Part shown: piece after piece, positions 26,291-36,500 of the stretch
Numbering within the stretch: position 1 is the first letter of the stretch
How the letters are laid out: every line of letters begins with the position of its first letter
Assembly: GCF_001542405.1 (NCBI RefSeq)
Contig: NZ_LNCD01000082.1
Span: forward strand, 186,001 to 250,000
Length of the DNA stretch: 64,000 bases
Direction: 5' to 3'
DNA from: Rhizobium altiplani
Lineage (GTDB): Bacteria; Pseudomonadota; Alphaproteobacteria; Rhizobiales; Rhizobiaceae
Translations under genes and position numbers: made by a program
Notes under the pieces: model-generated
What the model was told of the DNA's origin: nothing
The model's input: only the letters and a program-made list of their open reading frames with translations
The model's database searches: none

Positions 26291-27652
26291 ATGGAACGCA
26301 CTTGCCTCGCCATCATTCTCGCTGCGGGTGACAGCACGCGAATGAAGTCGTCGAAATCGAAAGTGCTGCATCCAATCGCGAACCGCCCGATGATCGCCCA
26401 TGTCGTGGATGCCGTGGCAAAAAGCGACATCTCATCGGTCGCGCTGGTCGTTGGGCGTGATGCCGACGAAGTGGCGATGGCGGCCCAGGTCGAAGGTGTC
26501 AAAATCGAGACCTATCTGCAGAAGGAGCGGCTCGGCACCGGTCATGCGGTGTTGGCAGCGCACGACGCTATTGCTCGCGGATATGACGATATCATCGTGA
26601 CCTACGGCGACGTGCCGTTGCAGACCGAAGGGCCACTCAAGGCAGCACGTCAGGGCCTTGCCGAGGGCAGCGATGTCGTAGTCATCGGTTTCCACACCGA
26701 CAAGCCGACCGGCTACGGCCGGCTGCTCGTCAAGGACAGCGAACTGATCGCCATCCGTGAGGAACGAGATGCCGCCGATGCCGAGCGTGCCGTGAAATGG
26801 TGCAACAGCGGCCTGATGGCGATCAACGGCCGTAAGGCGCTCGAGCTCCTGTCTCGCATCGGCAACGCCAATGCCAAGGGCGAATACTATCTGACCGACT
26901 TGGTGGAAATCGCTCACTCCATTGGGGGCCGCGTTGCGGCTGTCGATGCTCCTGAAATTGAGATGACTGGCTGCAACAATCGCGCGGAGCTCGCCGTGAT
27001 TGAGCGGCTCTGGCAAGAACGCCGACGCGACGAGATGATGATATCAGGCGTGACGATGATCGCGCCGGAGACTGTGTTTCTTTCCTACGATACAACCATC
27101 GGGCAGGACGCGCTGATCGAGCCGAATGTGGTATTCGGTCCCGGCGCGACGATCGACGGCGGCGCAATCATTCATGCCTTCTCACATATCGAAGGCGCGC
27201 ATGTCAGTGCCGGCGCAATCGTTGGTCCCTTCGCCCGCTTGCGGCCCGGCGCCGACCTCGCCAACGGCTCGAAAGTCGGCAACTTCTGCGAAGTCAAGAA
27301 TGGGAAGATCGGTGAGGGCGCCAAGGTCAATCACCTGACCTACATCGGCGACGCGAAGGTCGGAGCTGGCGCGAATATCGGTGCAGGCACGATCACCTGC
27401 AACTATGATGGCGTAAACAAACATCAGACGCTGATCGGCGCGAACACCTTTATTGGATCAAACTCCTCGCTTGTGGCGCCCGTCAGCATTGGCGACAGTG
27501 CCTACATAGCCGCTGGCAGTGTCATCACTGCGGATGTTCCTGCCGATGCGTTGGCCCTTGGCCGGGCGCACCAGGAGCTGAAGCCGGGCAGGGCTGCCGT
27601 GCTCCGCGAACGCGCATTCGCGATTAAGGCTGCAAAGAAGGCCAAACCATAG
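26291..27652 (+). CDS. glmU: Bifunctional UDP-GlcNAc pyrophosphorylase / glucosamine-1-phosphate acetyltransferase
   Basis: GlmU acetylates glucosamine-1-phosphate and then couples it to UTP, giving UDP-GlcNAc for peptidoglycan and lipid A. The 453-aa protein has the pyrophosphorylase domain first (LAAGDSTRM at 10-18, the K-V-L-H-P substrate segment at 24-28, QKERLGTGHA near 76-85). A left-handed beta-helix of hexapeptide repeats follows from about residue 250, with GAGTITCNYDGVNKHQT as the acetyltransferase site. The start at 26291 is chosen by homology; an upstream extension of 25 codons is not coding. glmS follows directly. Confidence 0.97.
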   Translation: MERTCLAIILAAGDSTRMKSSKSKVLHPIANRPMIAHVVDAVAKSDISSVALVVGRDADEVAMAAQVEGVKIETYLQKERLGTGHAVLAAHDAIARGYDDIIVTYGDVPLQTEGPLKAARQGLAEGSDVVVIGFHTDKPTGYGRLLVKDSELIAIREERDAADAERAVKWCNSGLMAINGRKALELLSRIGNANAKGEYYLTDLVEIAHSIGGRVAAVDAPEIEMTGCNNRAELAVIERLWQERRRDEMMISGVTMIAPETVFLSYDTTIGQDALIEPNVVFGPGATIDGGAIIHAFSHIEGAHVSAGAIVGPFARLRPGADLANGSKVGNFCEVKNGKIGEGAKVNHLTYIGDAKVGAGANIGAGTITCNYDGVNKHQTLIGANTFIGSNSSLVAPVSIGDSAYIAAGSVITADVPADALALGRAHQELKPGRAAVLRERAFAIKAAKKAKP

Positions 27653-27756
27653 GCTTCCGCGTAACGCGTGGAAACCGAAAGTGACCGCCGAGGCCATTGA
27701 GAAAAAAGACAAAATCGTTACGAGTGGCCTCTGAACAGAAGGCTTTGGGGGTGTTT

Positions 27757-29583
27757 ATGTGCGGTATTGTTGGAATCGTTGGCAGCAGCCCGGTTGCGGG
27801 GCGTCTCGTGGATGCGTTGAAGCGGCTCGAGTACCGCGGCTATGACTCTGCGGGCGTTGCGACGATACATAACGGCGAGATGGCTCGTCGTCGCGCCGAG
27901 GGTAAACTCTTCAATCTCGAGAAGCGCCTGGACGGTGACCCTCTGCCGGGAACGATCGGCATTGCGCACACGCGCTGGGCTACGCATGGCATTCCCAACG
28001 AGACCAACGCTCACCCGCATTTCGTCGAGGGCGTCGCGGTCGTCCATAACGGCATCATCGAGAACTTCTCCGAACTGCGTGAAGAGCTGATCGCTGAAGG
28101 GGCCGTCTTCGGGACGCAGACCGACACGGAAGTCGTCGCCCATCTTATGGCGAAGTATCTCCGTGACGGCCTCGAGCCGCGCGCCGCGATGCTAAAGATG
28201 CTGAACCGGGTAACAGGCGCATATGCTCTTGCGATCATGCTCCAAAGCGATCCGGGCACGCTCATGGCGGCACGGTCCGGCCCGCCGCTTGCCGTGGGTT
28301 ATGGCTCCGGCGAAATGTTCCTCGGCTCCGATGCGATTGCGCTTTCCCCCTTCACCAACGAGATCACCTATCTCGTCGATGGCGATTGGGCCGTGCTTAC
28401 GCGAAACGGCGCGACAATCCTCGACTTCGCAGGTAACGAGGTAAAGCGCGCCCGTCAGATATCACAGACGACCGCCTATGTGGTGGACAAGGGCAATCAC
28501 CGCCACTTCATGGAAAAGGAAATCTATGAGCAGCCCGAGGTCATCTCGCATGCCCTCAGCCACTACGTAGACTTTTCCAGCAACACGATCAGCGACAGCA
28601 TCAATGCGATCGATTTCAAGGCTACCACCAGCCTGGCGATCTCCGCGTGCGGAACCGCATATCTCGCGGGGCTTGTAGGCAAATACTGGTTCGAGCGTTA
28701 CGCCCGTCTGCCCGTCGAGATCGACGTCGCCTCCGAGTTTCGTTATCGCGAGATGCCTCTGTCGCCTTCGCAGGCTGCGCTTTTCATCTCGCAGTCAGGC
28801 GAGACGGCGGACACGCTGGCGTCGCTTCGTTACTGCAGGGAGAGCGGGCTGAAGATTGGCGCAGTGGTCAACGTCAAGGAATCGACCATTGCCCGTGAGT
28901 CGGATGCAGTCTTCCCAATCATGGCAGGCCCGGAGATCGGCGTTGCCTCGACCAAAGCCTTCACCTGCCAGTTGGCCGTCCTTGCCGCGCTCGCACTCGG
29001 CGCAGGCAAGGCGAGGGGAACGATCGGCGCAGAGCAGGAAAGGGAGCTGGTCCGCCATCTCGCCGAAATGCCGCGCATCATGAGCCGCGTGCTGAACCTC
29101 GTCCAGCCGCAGATGGAGAGCCTGTCGCGCGAACTTTCGAAATGCCGGGATGTCCTCTATCTCGGTCGCGGCACGAGCTTCCCGCTTGCGATGGAAGGGG
29201 CGCTTAAGCTCAAGGAAATCTCCTATATCCATGCCGAAGGTTACGCCGCAGGCGAACTCAAGCACGGACCGATTGCGCTGATCGACGAAAACATGCCTGT
29301 TATCGTGATTGCGCCGTTTGACCGCTTCTTCGACAAGACTGTCTCGAATATGCAGGAAGTTGCCGCACGCGGCGGACGCATCATCTTCATAACCGACGAG
29401 GCGGGCGCGGCGGCATCGAAGTTGCCGACTATGGCGACGATCGCGCTTCCCGATGTCAACGAGATCATCGCGCCGATGATCTTCTCCCTGCCGATCCAGC
29501 TGCTTGCCTATCATACGGCCGTTTTCATGGGCACGGACGTCGATCAGCCGCGCAATCTGGCGAAGTCGGTCACGGTGGAGTGA
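27757..29583 (+). CDS. glmS: Glutamine--fructose-6-phosphate aminotransferase (isomerizing)
   Basis: GlmS makes glucosamine-6-phosphate from fructose-6-phosphate and glutamine, the entry step to amino sugars. The start at 27757 gives MCGIVGIVG, so the catalytic Cys becomes N-terminal after Met removal, as the family requires. The 608-aa protein has a class II amidotransferase domain (about 1-220), two SIS sugar-isomerase domains (about 285-425 and 455-590) and the C-terminal PRNLAKSVTVE, which closes the active site. Together with glmU it forms a UDP-GlcNAc supply pair. No glmS ribozyme is visible upstream. Confidence 0.97.
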   Translation: MCGIVGIVGSSPVAGRLVDALKRLEYRGYDSAGVATIHNGEMARRRAEGKLFNLEKRLDGDPLPGTIGIAHTRWATHGIPNETNAHPHFVEGVAVVHNGIIENFSELREELIAEGAVFGTQTDTEVVAHLMAKYLRDGLEPRAAMLKMLNRVTGAYALAIMLQSDPGTLMAARSGPPLAVGYGSGEMFLGSDAIALSPFTNEITYLVDGDWAVLTRNGATILDFAGNEVKRARQISQTTAYVVDKGNHRHFMEKEIYEQPEVISHALSHYVDFSSNTISDSINAIDFKATTSLAISACGTAYLAGLVGKYWFERYARLPVEIDVASEFRYREMPLSPSQAALFISQSGETADTLASLRYCRESGLKIGAVVNVKESTIARESDAVFPIMAGPEIGVASTKAFTCQLAVLAALALGAGKARGTIGAEQERELVRHLAEMPRIMSRVLNLVQPQMESLSRELSKCRDVLYLGRGTSFPLAMEGALKLKEISYIHAEGYAAGELKHGPIALIDENMPVIVIAPFDRFFDKTVSNMQEVAARGGRIIFITDEAGAAASKLPTMATIALPDVNEIIAPMIFSLPIQLLAYHTAVFMGTDVDQPRNLAKSVTVE

Positions 29584-29703
29584 CCGCTTGTTCGCCTCCA
29601 GGAGGCTTGTATGGCTTGGTAGTTTCTGGCAGCTTTCTGATAGGAAAGCACGGGGGAGCTGATTTCTGATAGCCGGCCTGCTCAACGGAGTTATCAGTAC
29701 GCG

Positions 29704-30408
29704 ATGAAGGAAAAACTGCCCCGATTGCCTATAGCCACTCGCCTTAGGAACGACTTCCTGGCGGGACTGATTATTTGTGCGCCGGTCGCGATTACGCTTT
29801 GGCTGACGTGGTCGGTCGTGCGGTGGGCGGATAGCTGGGTCAAACCCTACCTACCGGCGCGCTATGACCCGGATAACTACCTTAACTTTGCGGTGCCAGG
29901 GTCCGGCCTGCTGATAGCACTCGTCGCGATCACGCTTATCGGATTCCTCGGCAAGAACCTCATCGGCCAGAGCATCGTTCAGTTCAGCGAATCGCTTGTT
30001 CGACGCGTGCCGCTGGTGCGGAGCATCTATCAGAGCGTGAAGCAGATTTTCGAGACGGTGCTGAAGGACAAGACGAACTCCTTCAAGAAGGTCGGCCTCA
30101 TCGAATATCCCAGCCCCGGCCTCTGGGCGCTCGTTTTCATTTCGACGGATGCCAAAGGCGAGATCGCGACAAAGTTCAAGGCGATGGGTCAGGACATGGT
30201 CTGCGTGTTCCTGCCGCCGACCCCGGTGCCGACGGCCGGATTTCTGATCTTCACGCCGCGCGAAAAGATTGTGCCGCTCGACATGTCACCGGAGGACGCG
30301 GCGAAGCTCCTAATCTCCGGTGGTCTCGTCACGCCCGAAGAGCTTGCCGGGCGCATGAAAAAACAGGAGCGGACACGCAAGCCGCTGCCGGCGCCGATCG
30401 AAATGTAA
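29704..30408 (+). CDS. DUF502 family membrane protein
   Basis: The 234-aa product has two membrane segments near the N terminus (about 16-38, containing AGLIICAPVAITLWLTW, and about 62-84) followed by a soluble beta-rich domain with the family's VRRVPLVRSIYQSVKQIFETVL segment. DUF502 proteins are conserved in proteobacteria, plants and cyanobacteria; the bacterial function is not established. It follows glmS by 120 bases on the same strand and may have its own promoter. Confidence 0.88.
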   Translation: MKEKLPRLPIATRLRNDFLAGLIICAPVAITLWLTWSVVRWADSWVKPYLPARYDPDNYLNFAVPGSGLLIALVAITLIGFLGKNLIGQSIVQFSESLVRRVPLVRSIYQSVKQIFETVLKDKTNSFKKVGLIEYPSPGLWALVFISTDAKGEIATKFKAMGQDMVCVFLPPTPVPTAGFLIFTPREKIVPLDMSPEDAAKLLISGGLVTPEELAGRMKKQERTRKPLPAPIEM

Positions 30409-30485
30409 CTTCCGCTCGTGCTTGGCCCGTACGCGAGATCACGTCTGTTGGTTCCGCCATGTTGCCATGCGATGGCGGTTGAAGG

Positions 30486-30983
30486 ATGACATACGCAATG
30501 CTTATCAGACCAGCCACCGCGGAAGACCGTTCCTCCATATGGACCATCATCGAGCCGACGATCCGCGCGGGGGAGACCTACACGCTCGATCGCGACATGA
30601 GCCAGACCGATGCCCTCACTTACTGGCTGGGGCCGGACAAAGAGACCTTCGTCGCCGAAGACGAAAGTGGCGAGATCCTCGGTACTTATTACCTCCGCGC
30701 CAACCAGGCGGGCGGTGGTGCACATGTCTGCAATTGTGGCTACATGACCGCTGCTGCCGCGGCGGGCAAGGGCGTAGCGCGACAGATGCACGAGCACTCG
30801 CTCGTCCGCGCCCGCGAGCGTGGTTTCCGGGCGATGCAGTTCAACTTCGTCGTCAGCGTCAACGAACGCGCCGTTCGTCTCTGGGAAACATTGGGCTTTG
30901 AGACGGTCGGCCGCTTGCCCGGCGCCTTCGAGCACCCGACAAAAGGCTACGTTGACGCTCTCGTGATGTTCCGGACGCTGTAA
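30486..30983 (+). CDS. GNAT family N-acetyltransferase
   Basis: The 165-aa protein has the GNAT fold: IRPATAEDRSSIWTII at the start, an acetyl-CoA loop reading AAAAAGKGVARQMHEHSL (motif A, about 95-112) and the conserved VSVNERAVRLWETLGFE segment (motif B) near residues 128-145. An ATG four codons later (30498), preceded by GAAGGA, is an equally good start. The substrate cannot be deduced. It runs convergent to recG. Confidence 0.87.
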   Translation: MTYAMLIRPATAEDRSSIWTIIEPTIRAGETYTLDRDMSQTDALTYWLGPDKETFVAEDESGEILGTYYLRANQAGGGAHVCNCGYMTAAAAAGKGVARQMHEHSLVRARERGFRAMQFNFVVSVNERAVRLWETLGFETVGRLPGAFEHPTKGYVDALVMFRTL

Positions 30984-31016
30984 GACGGCTTCGGCGCGCT
31001 GTGGGCCGGGCTCGGC

Positions 31017-33122
31017 TCACCCTGCATGCAGGAAGCGGATCGCCTCGTCGCGGCGGAAAAGGTAGAGCAGGGAGCGTACTGCCTTGCCACGCTCGCTGGT
31101 GAGATCGGGGTCGTGCTCGATCAGGTAGGCCGCATCGCGGCGGGCGATTTCCAGTAGGTCGGCATGTGCCTCGAGGCTCGCGATGCGAAAGCCTGGGGTT
31201 CCCGACTGGCGCGTGCCGAGCAATTCGCCTTCGCCGCGCAGTTTCAGGTCTTCCTCAGCGATGCGAAATCCGTCTTCCGTTTCACGCATGATCGACAGGC
31301 GCGCATGACCAGCTTCGCCCAGTGGCCCCTTGTAGAGCAGGATGCAGGTCGAAGCCTCGTCACCGCGCCCTACGCGTCCGCGAAGCTGGTGAAGCTGCGC
31401 CAAGCCGAAGCGCTCGGCATGCTCGATCACCATGATCGTCGCATCGGGAACATCGACGCCGACTTCCACCACTGTTGTTGCGACTAGGAGGCGGATTTCG
31501 CTGTTCTTGAACGCCATCATTACGGCATCCTTCTCCGGGCCGCTCATGCGGCCGTGGATCAGGCCGATGGCGCCGCCGAGCGACGAAACGAGCGTTGCAT
31601 GACGCTCCTCGACCGACATCAGGTCGCTCTCCTCGGACTCCTCTACAAGCGGGCATATCCAATAAGCCTTCTTGCCCTCCGCCAAGGCGCTCTTAAGGCG
31701 CCCGACGATCTCGCCGATACGTTCGGTCGGCACTGTGATCGTCTGGATCGGCTTCCGTCCGGCCGGCTTCTCCGTCAGCTTGGAGACGTCCATGTCGCCG
31801 AAGGCAGCCAACACCAGTGTGCGCGGTATCGGCGTCGCGGTCATGACGAGCATATGAGGTGTGATGCCCTTCGCCGTCAGCCGCAGGCGCTGGTGGACGC
31901 CGAAGCGGTGCTGCTCGTCGACGACAGCCAACATGAGGTTGCGGTAGTTGACGCTGTCCTGGAAGAGGGCGTGGGTGCCGATGACGATCTGCGCCTCTCC
32001 GGATGCGATCCTCTCGAGAATATCCTCACGTTCGCGGCCCTTGGTGCGGCCGGTAAGAACCTCGATTCCGAGGCCTGCGGAAGCGGCAAATTTGAAGATC
32101 GTCGCATGGTGCTGGCGGGCTAGAATTTCCGTCGGCGCCATGAGGACGGCCTGACCGCCACTTTCAATCACGGCTGCCATCGACATGAGGGCAACCAGGG
32201 TCTTACCGGAGCCAACGTCGCCTTGAAGAAGGCGGAGCATGCGGTCCTCGCCGGCCATATCCTTCAGGATGTCGGCGACCGCCGCATTCTGGCTGTTCGT
32301 CGGCGAAAACGGCAGAGCCTGCAGGATCTGCCTGCTGACTTGACCGGTGGCGTGTACGGGCTGGCCGGCAAGCTTGCGCAATCGTTGGCGAACGAGGCTC
32401 AGCGATAGTTGGCCCGCGAGAAATTCGTCATAGGCGAGCCGGCGGCGGGCAGGGGCTTGCGCATCGATATCCGAGGGATCGCGCGGTTCGTGTAGTCCAT
32501 GGAAAGCGTCTGATATCGAGGGCAGACCCTGCTTCTGCGCAAGAGCGAAGTCGATCCATTCCGGCAGTTCCGGCGCGCGCGGCAGCGCCGCTTCGATGAT
32601 CTTGCGCAATGTCTTCGGCGAAAGACCAGCTGTGAGCGGATAGATCGGCTCGACGAGGGGCAGGTTCTCGGCTTCGCTGGCCTTCACAATGTAGTCGGGA
32701 TGGACCATCGACGCGCGACCGTTGAACCAGTCGATCTTGCCGCTGACGGTTACCTCCTTGTCCAACGGCAGCTGCTTTTCCAGCCAAGCCGCCTGGCCGC
32801 GAAAGAAGACAAGGGTCAGTTCGCCGGTTTCGTCGTGCAGCGTGACGCGATACGGAATGTTGCTCTTGCCGCGCGGCGGCGCCTGGTGACGATCGACCCG
32901 CGCCGTGACGGTGACGATTGCACCTTGCGGGGCGCGGGCGATACCCGGTTGGTTTCGACGGTCGATCAGCGAGTGCGGCGCATGAAACAGCAGATCGACG
33001 ACGCGCGTATCTTCGGGCGTCTCGCGCCCAAGCAGCTTCACCAGCAATTCGGCGATCTTTGGGCCGACGCCGGGCAGGGCGGAAACGGGCGAAAACAGCG
33101 GATCGAGAATGGCTGGGCGCAT
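31017..33122 (-). CDS. recG: ATP-dependent DNA helicase RecG
   Basis: RecG regresses stalled replication forks and processes branched DNA. The 701-aa protein has an N-terminal wedge region with an HhH-like ALPGVGPKIAELL segment at 15-27, an OB-fold around 65-145, and the two helicase domains. Walker A GDVGSGKT is at 301-308, VDEQHRFG is near 400 and QLRGRVGRG is in the last third. I start at 33122 (MRPAILDPLF); 15 extra codons upstream are possible but unlikely. It is divergent from sdhE with about 90 bases between. Confidence 0.97.
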   Translation of the reverse strand: MRPAILDPLFSPVSALPGVGPKIAELLVKLLGRETPEDTRVVDLLFHAPHSLIDRRNQPGIARAPQGAIVTVTARVDRHQAPPRGKSNIPYRVTLHDETGELTLVFFRGQAAWLEKQLPLDKEVTVSGKIDWFNGRASMVHPDYIVKASEAENLPLVEPIYPLTAGLSPKTLRKIIEAALPRAPELPEWIDFALAQKQGLPSISDAFHGLHEPRDPSDIDAQAPARRRLAYDEFLAGQLSLSLVRQRLRKLAGQPVHATGQVSRQILQALPFSPTNSQNAAVADILKDMAGEDRMLRLLQGDVGSGKTLVALMSMAAVIESGGQAVLMAPTEILARQHHATIFKFAASAGLGIEVLTGRTKGREREDILERIASGEAQIVIGTHALFQDSVNYRNLMLAVVDEQHRFGVHQRLRLTAKGITPHMLVMTATPIPRTLVLAAFGDMDVSKLTEKPAGRKPIQTITVPTERIGEIVGRLKSALAEGKKAYWICPLVEESEESDLMSVEERHATLVSSLGGAIGLIHGRMSGPEKDAVMMAFKNSEIRLLVATTVVEVGVDVPDATIMVIEHAERFGLAQLHQLRGRVGRGDEASTCILLYKGPLGEAGHARLSIMRETEDGFRIAEEDLKLRGEGELLGTRQSGTPGFRIASLEAHADLLEIARRDAAYLIEHDPDLTSERGKAVRSLLYLFRRDEAIRFLHAG

Positions 33123-33214
33123 GGCCGCAAAATGCGATGAACAATGCGGCCTTGGCAAGGCTGACAAGCTGCTTTCGAGGGTCTATAGAGGCGCATCAAC
33201 AGGAAGGTAAAGCC

Positions 33215-33529
33215 ATGACGGGTGTGTCACTCTCGAGCGCCGATCTTGATCCGCGCCGCCGCCGAATCCTCTTTCGCTGCTGGCATCGCGGCATCCGCGA
33301 AATGGATCTGGTCTTCGGGCAGTTCGCCGAGAAGGAGATCGCCACCCTGTCCGATACCGAACTCGACGAGTTCGAAACCATCATGGCCGAAGAGGACAAC
33401 GATCTCGTGCGCTGGATCATGGGAACATGGCCGGTGCCTGAGCGTTTCCAGTCGCCGATGTTTGCGCGCCTTGCCGCTTACAAGCCCGATTTCGAATATC
33501 CAGCCGACGCCCTGCCCAGGAATGCCTAA
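33215..33529 (+). CDS. sdhE: Succinate dehydrogenase assembly factor SdhE (DUF339)
   Basis: SdhE helps attach FAD covalently to the flavoprotein subunit of succinate dehydrogenase. The 104-aa product has the compact helical SdhE fold with the conserved R-G-x-x-E motif (HRGIREMD) and the downstream LSDTELDEFETIM...DNDLVRWI stretch. GGAAGG precedes the ATG at 33215. The frame is open far upstream through recG antisense sequence and should not be used. Its stop overlaps the mfd start (TAATG), linking the two, an arrangement I know from other rhizobia. Confidence 0.93.
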   Translation: MTGVSLSSADLDPRRRRILFRCWHRGIREMDLVFGQFAEKEIATLSDTELDEFETIMAEEDNDLVRWIMGTWPVPERFQSPMFARLAAYKPDFEYPADALPRNA

Positions 33530-36500
33530 TGACCTCAGGTTTTGACGTAAGGAAGCTGTCAGCCGTCGCCGAGCCGCTGACAATCGGCAATGTGCCGACA
33601 GGTATGGAAGCTTTGTTGCTGGCCGATCTGGCGCGCGCCGGAGAGCCGGTCGCTTACGTGCTTTCCGACGGCCAGCGGATGGTGGACCTTGAACAGATGC
33701 TGGGCTTCGTTGTGCCGGAGATCCCGGTTCTGACCTTGCCGGCCTGGGACTGCCTTCCTTACGACCGCGTTTCCCCGAGCGCCGATACGTCGGCACGCCG
33801 TCTCGCGGCGCTGGGCGGCCTGATCGCGCATCACAAGAAGCCACATGCCGCGATCGTGCTGGTGACAGTCAATGCAATGCTGCAGAAAGTCGCCCCACAA
33901 GAGATTATCGAAAGCCTTGCCTTCTCAGCTCGCCCCGGAAATACGGTGCGCATGGACGATGTTGCCGGGCGCCTTGAACGCAACGGCTTCGACCGCGTCG
34001 CAACGGTTCGCGAGGTCGGCGAATATGCGGTGCGCGGCGGTATTCTCGACGTCTTCGTGCCGGGCTCCGAGGAGCCTGTTCGCCTCGATTTCTTCGGCGA
34101 CACGCTGGAAAGCATCCGAAGCTTTGACCCGGCAAGTCAGCGCACCACAGGGCAGGTGCGCTCCCTCGACCTCAACCCGATGAGCGAGGTCACACTGACG
34201 CCCGATACGATCAGCCGTTTCCGGAAGAATTACCTCTCTTCCTTCGGCGCGGCGACACGCGACGATGCGCTTTATCTCGCCATATCGGAGGGCCGACGCT
34301 ACCCAGGCATGGAGCATTGGCTGCCGCTTTTCTACGAGAAGCTGGAGACGGTATTCGACTATCTCAAAGACTTCCGGATGGTCACCGATCATACTGTGCG
34401 CCAGGCCGCCGAGGAACGGTCCAAGCTCGTCTTCGACTACTATGACGCCCGCCTCAGTTCCGGGCAGCCCAGCAAGGGACAGATGGCGCAAGGGACACCC
34501 TACAAGCCCGTGACGCCCAGCCAACTCTACCTGGACGGAAAGACGTTCGCCAGCACGCTCGACGCGTTCAACGCGATGCGAATCTCGCCCTTTAACGAGC
34601 ATGAGGGAGAGGCGCGGCGTGTGATCAATCTCGACGCGCGGCAAGGCGAGCGCTGGGCACGCTCGAATGCCGAGGGTGGCGGCAATGCCGAGCGGATCAA
34701 TGTGTTCGACGCTGTCGTGAAGCATATTGCCGACAAGCGCTCGGCTGGCGCGAAGGTTCTGATTTCCGCCTGGACGGAAGGTTCGCTGGAGCGTCTGCTG
34801 CAGGTGCTGAGCGAACACGGGCTCGAGCGCGTGAAGCCGGTCGGCGCGCTGAAGGAGATGGATGGCCTTGCCAAAGGCGAGGCGGCTGCCGGCGTGCTCA
34901 GCCTCGAATCGGGATTTGAAGTCGGCAATCTCGTCGTCATCGGCGAACAGGACATTCTCGGCGACCGCATGGTGCGGCGTTCGAAGCGACGCAAGCGCGC
35001 CGCCGATTTCATCTCCGAAGTTGCCGGGCTCGACGAAGGTTCGGTCGTCGTCCACGCACAGCACGGTATCGGTCGGTTTGTCGGCCTGAGAACGATCGAA
35101 GCGGCGGGCGCACCGCATGCCTGCCTCGAACTGCAATACGCAGACGACGCGAAGCTGTTCCTGCCGGTCGAGAACATCGACCTTCTGTCGCGCTATGGCG
35201 GAGAGGGGACGGAAGCGCAACTCGACAAGCTCGGCGGCGGCGCATGGCAGATGCGCAAGGCCAAGCTCAAGAAGCGGCTGCTCGATATGGCGGATGCGCT
35301 GATCCGTATCGCAGCTGAGCGACTGACGCGGCATGCGCCCGTGCTAACGACGCCGGAAGGGCTTTACGACGAGTTTGCCGCTCGCTTCCCTTACGACGAG
35401 ACGGAGGATCAGGATAATGCCATCGAGGCTGTGCGCTCCGACCTTGGAGCCGGTCGGCCGATGGATCGCCTCGTTTGCGGCGACGTCGGTTTCGGCAAGA
35501 CTGAGGTGGCGCTTCGTGCTGCCTTCGTTGCGGCGATGAACGGCATACAGGTTGCCGTCGTCGTGCCGACCACTCTGCTAGCGCGCCAGCACTTCAAGAC
35601 CTTCGCCGAGCGGTTCCGCGGCCTGCCGGTTCGCATCCAGCAAGCCTCACGCCTCGTCGGGTCGAAGGAATTGGCGTTAACGAAGAAGGAAGTAGCAGAG
35701 GGCAAGACGGATATCGTCGTCGGCACCCATGCGCTTCTTGGTGCCGGGATCAAGTTTGCCAATCTCGGGCTGCTGATCATCGACGAAGAGCAGCATTTCG
35801 GCGTCAAGCACAAGGAACGCTTGAAGGAACTGAAAAGCGATGTCCATGTGCTGACGCTCTCGGCGACGCCGATCCCGCGCACGCTGCAGCTCGCGATGAC
35901 TGGGGTGCGCGAGCTGTCGCTGATCACGACGCCGCCGGTCGACCGCATGGCGGTTCGCACCTTCATTTCGCCCTTCGATTCGCTTGTCATCCGCGAAACG
36001 CTGATGCGCGAGCACTATCGCGGTGGCCAAAGCTTCTATGTCTGCCCGCGGCTTGCCGATCTGGAGGATGTGCATGCCTTCCTGCGGTCGGATGTACCGG
36101 AGCTGAAGGTCGCGGTCGCGCACGGCCAGATGCCCGCCGGCGAGCTTGAGGACATCATGAACGCCTTCTACGAGGGCCGCTATGACGTGCTGTTGTCGAC
36201 GACGATCGTGGAATCGGGTCTCGACGTGCCAACGGCCAATACGCTGATCGTGCACCGCGCCGACATGTTCGGCCTGGCGCAGCTTTACCAGCTGCGTGGT
36301 CGCGTCGGACGTTCGAAGGTGCGCGCCTTTGCGCTCTTCACGCTACCGGTCAACAAGGTGCTGACCGCGACGGCGGAACGGCGCCTCAAGGTGCTGCAGT
36401 CGCTCGACACGCTCGGCGCCGGCTTCCAGTTGGCCAGCCACGATCTCGACATCCGCGGCGCAGGAAACCTGCTCGGCGAAGAGCAGTCCGGCCACATTAA

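Noticed and set aside
27653..27756. glmS ribozyme in front of glmS
   Set aside because: The gap is only about 100 bases and shows none of the ribozyme core; the ribozyme is known mainly from Gram-positive bacteria.
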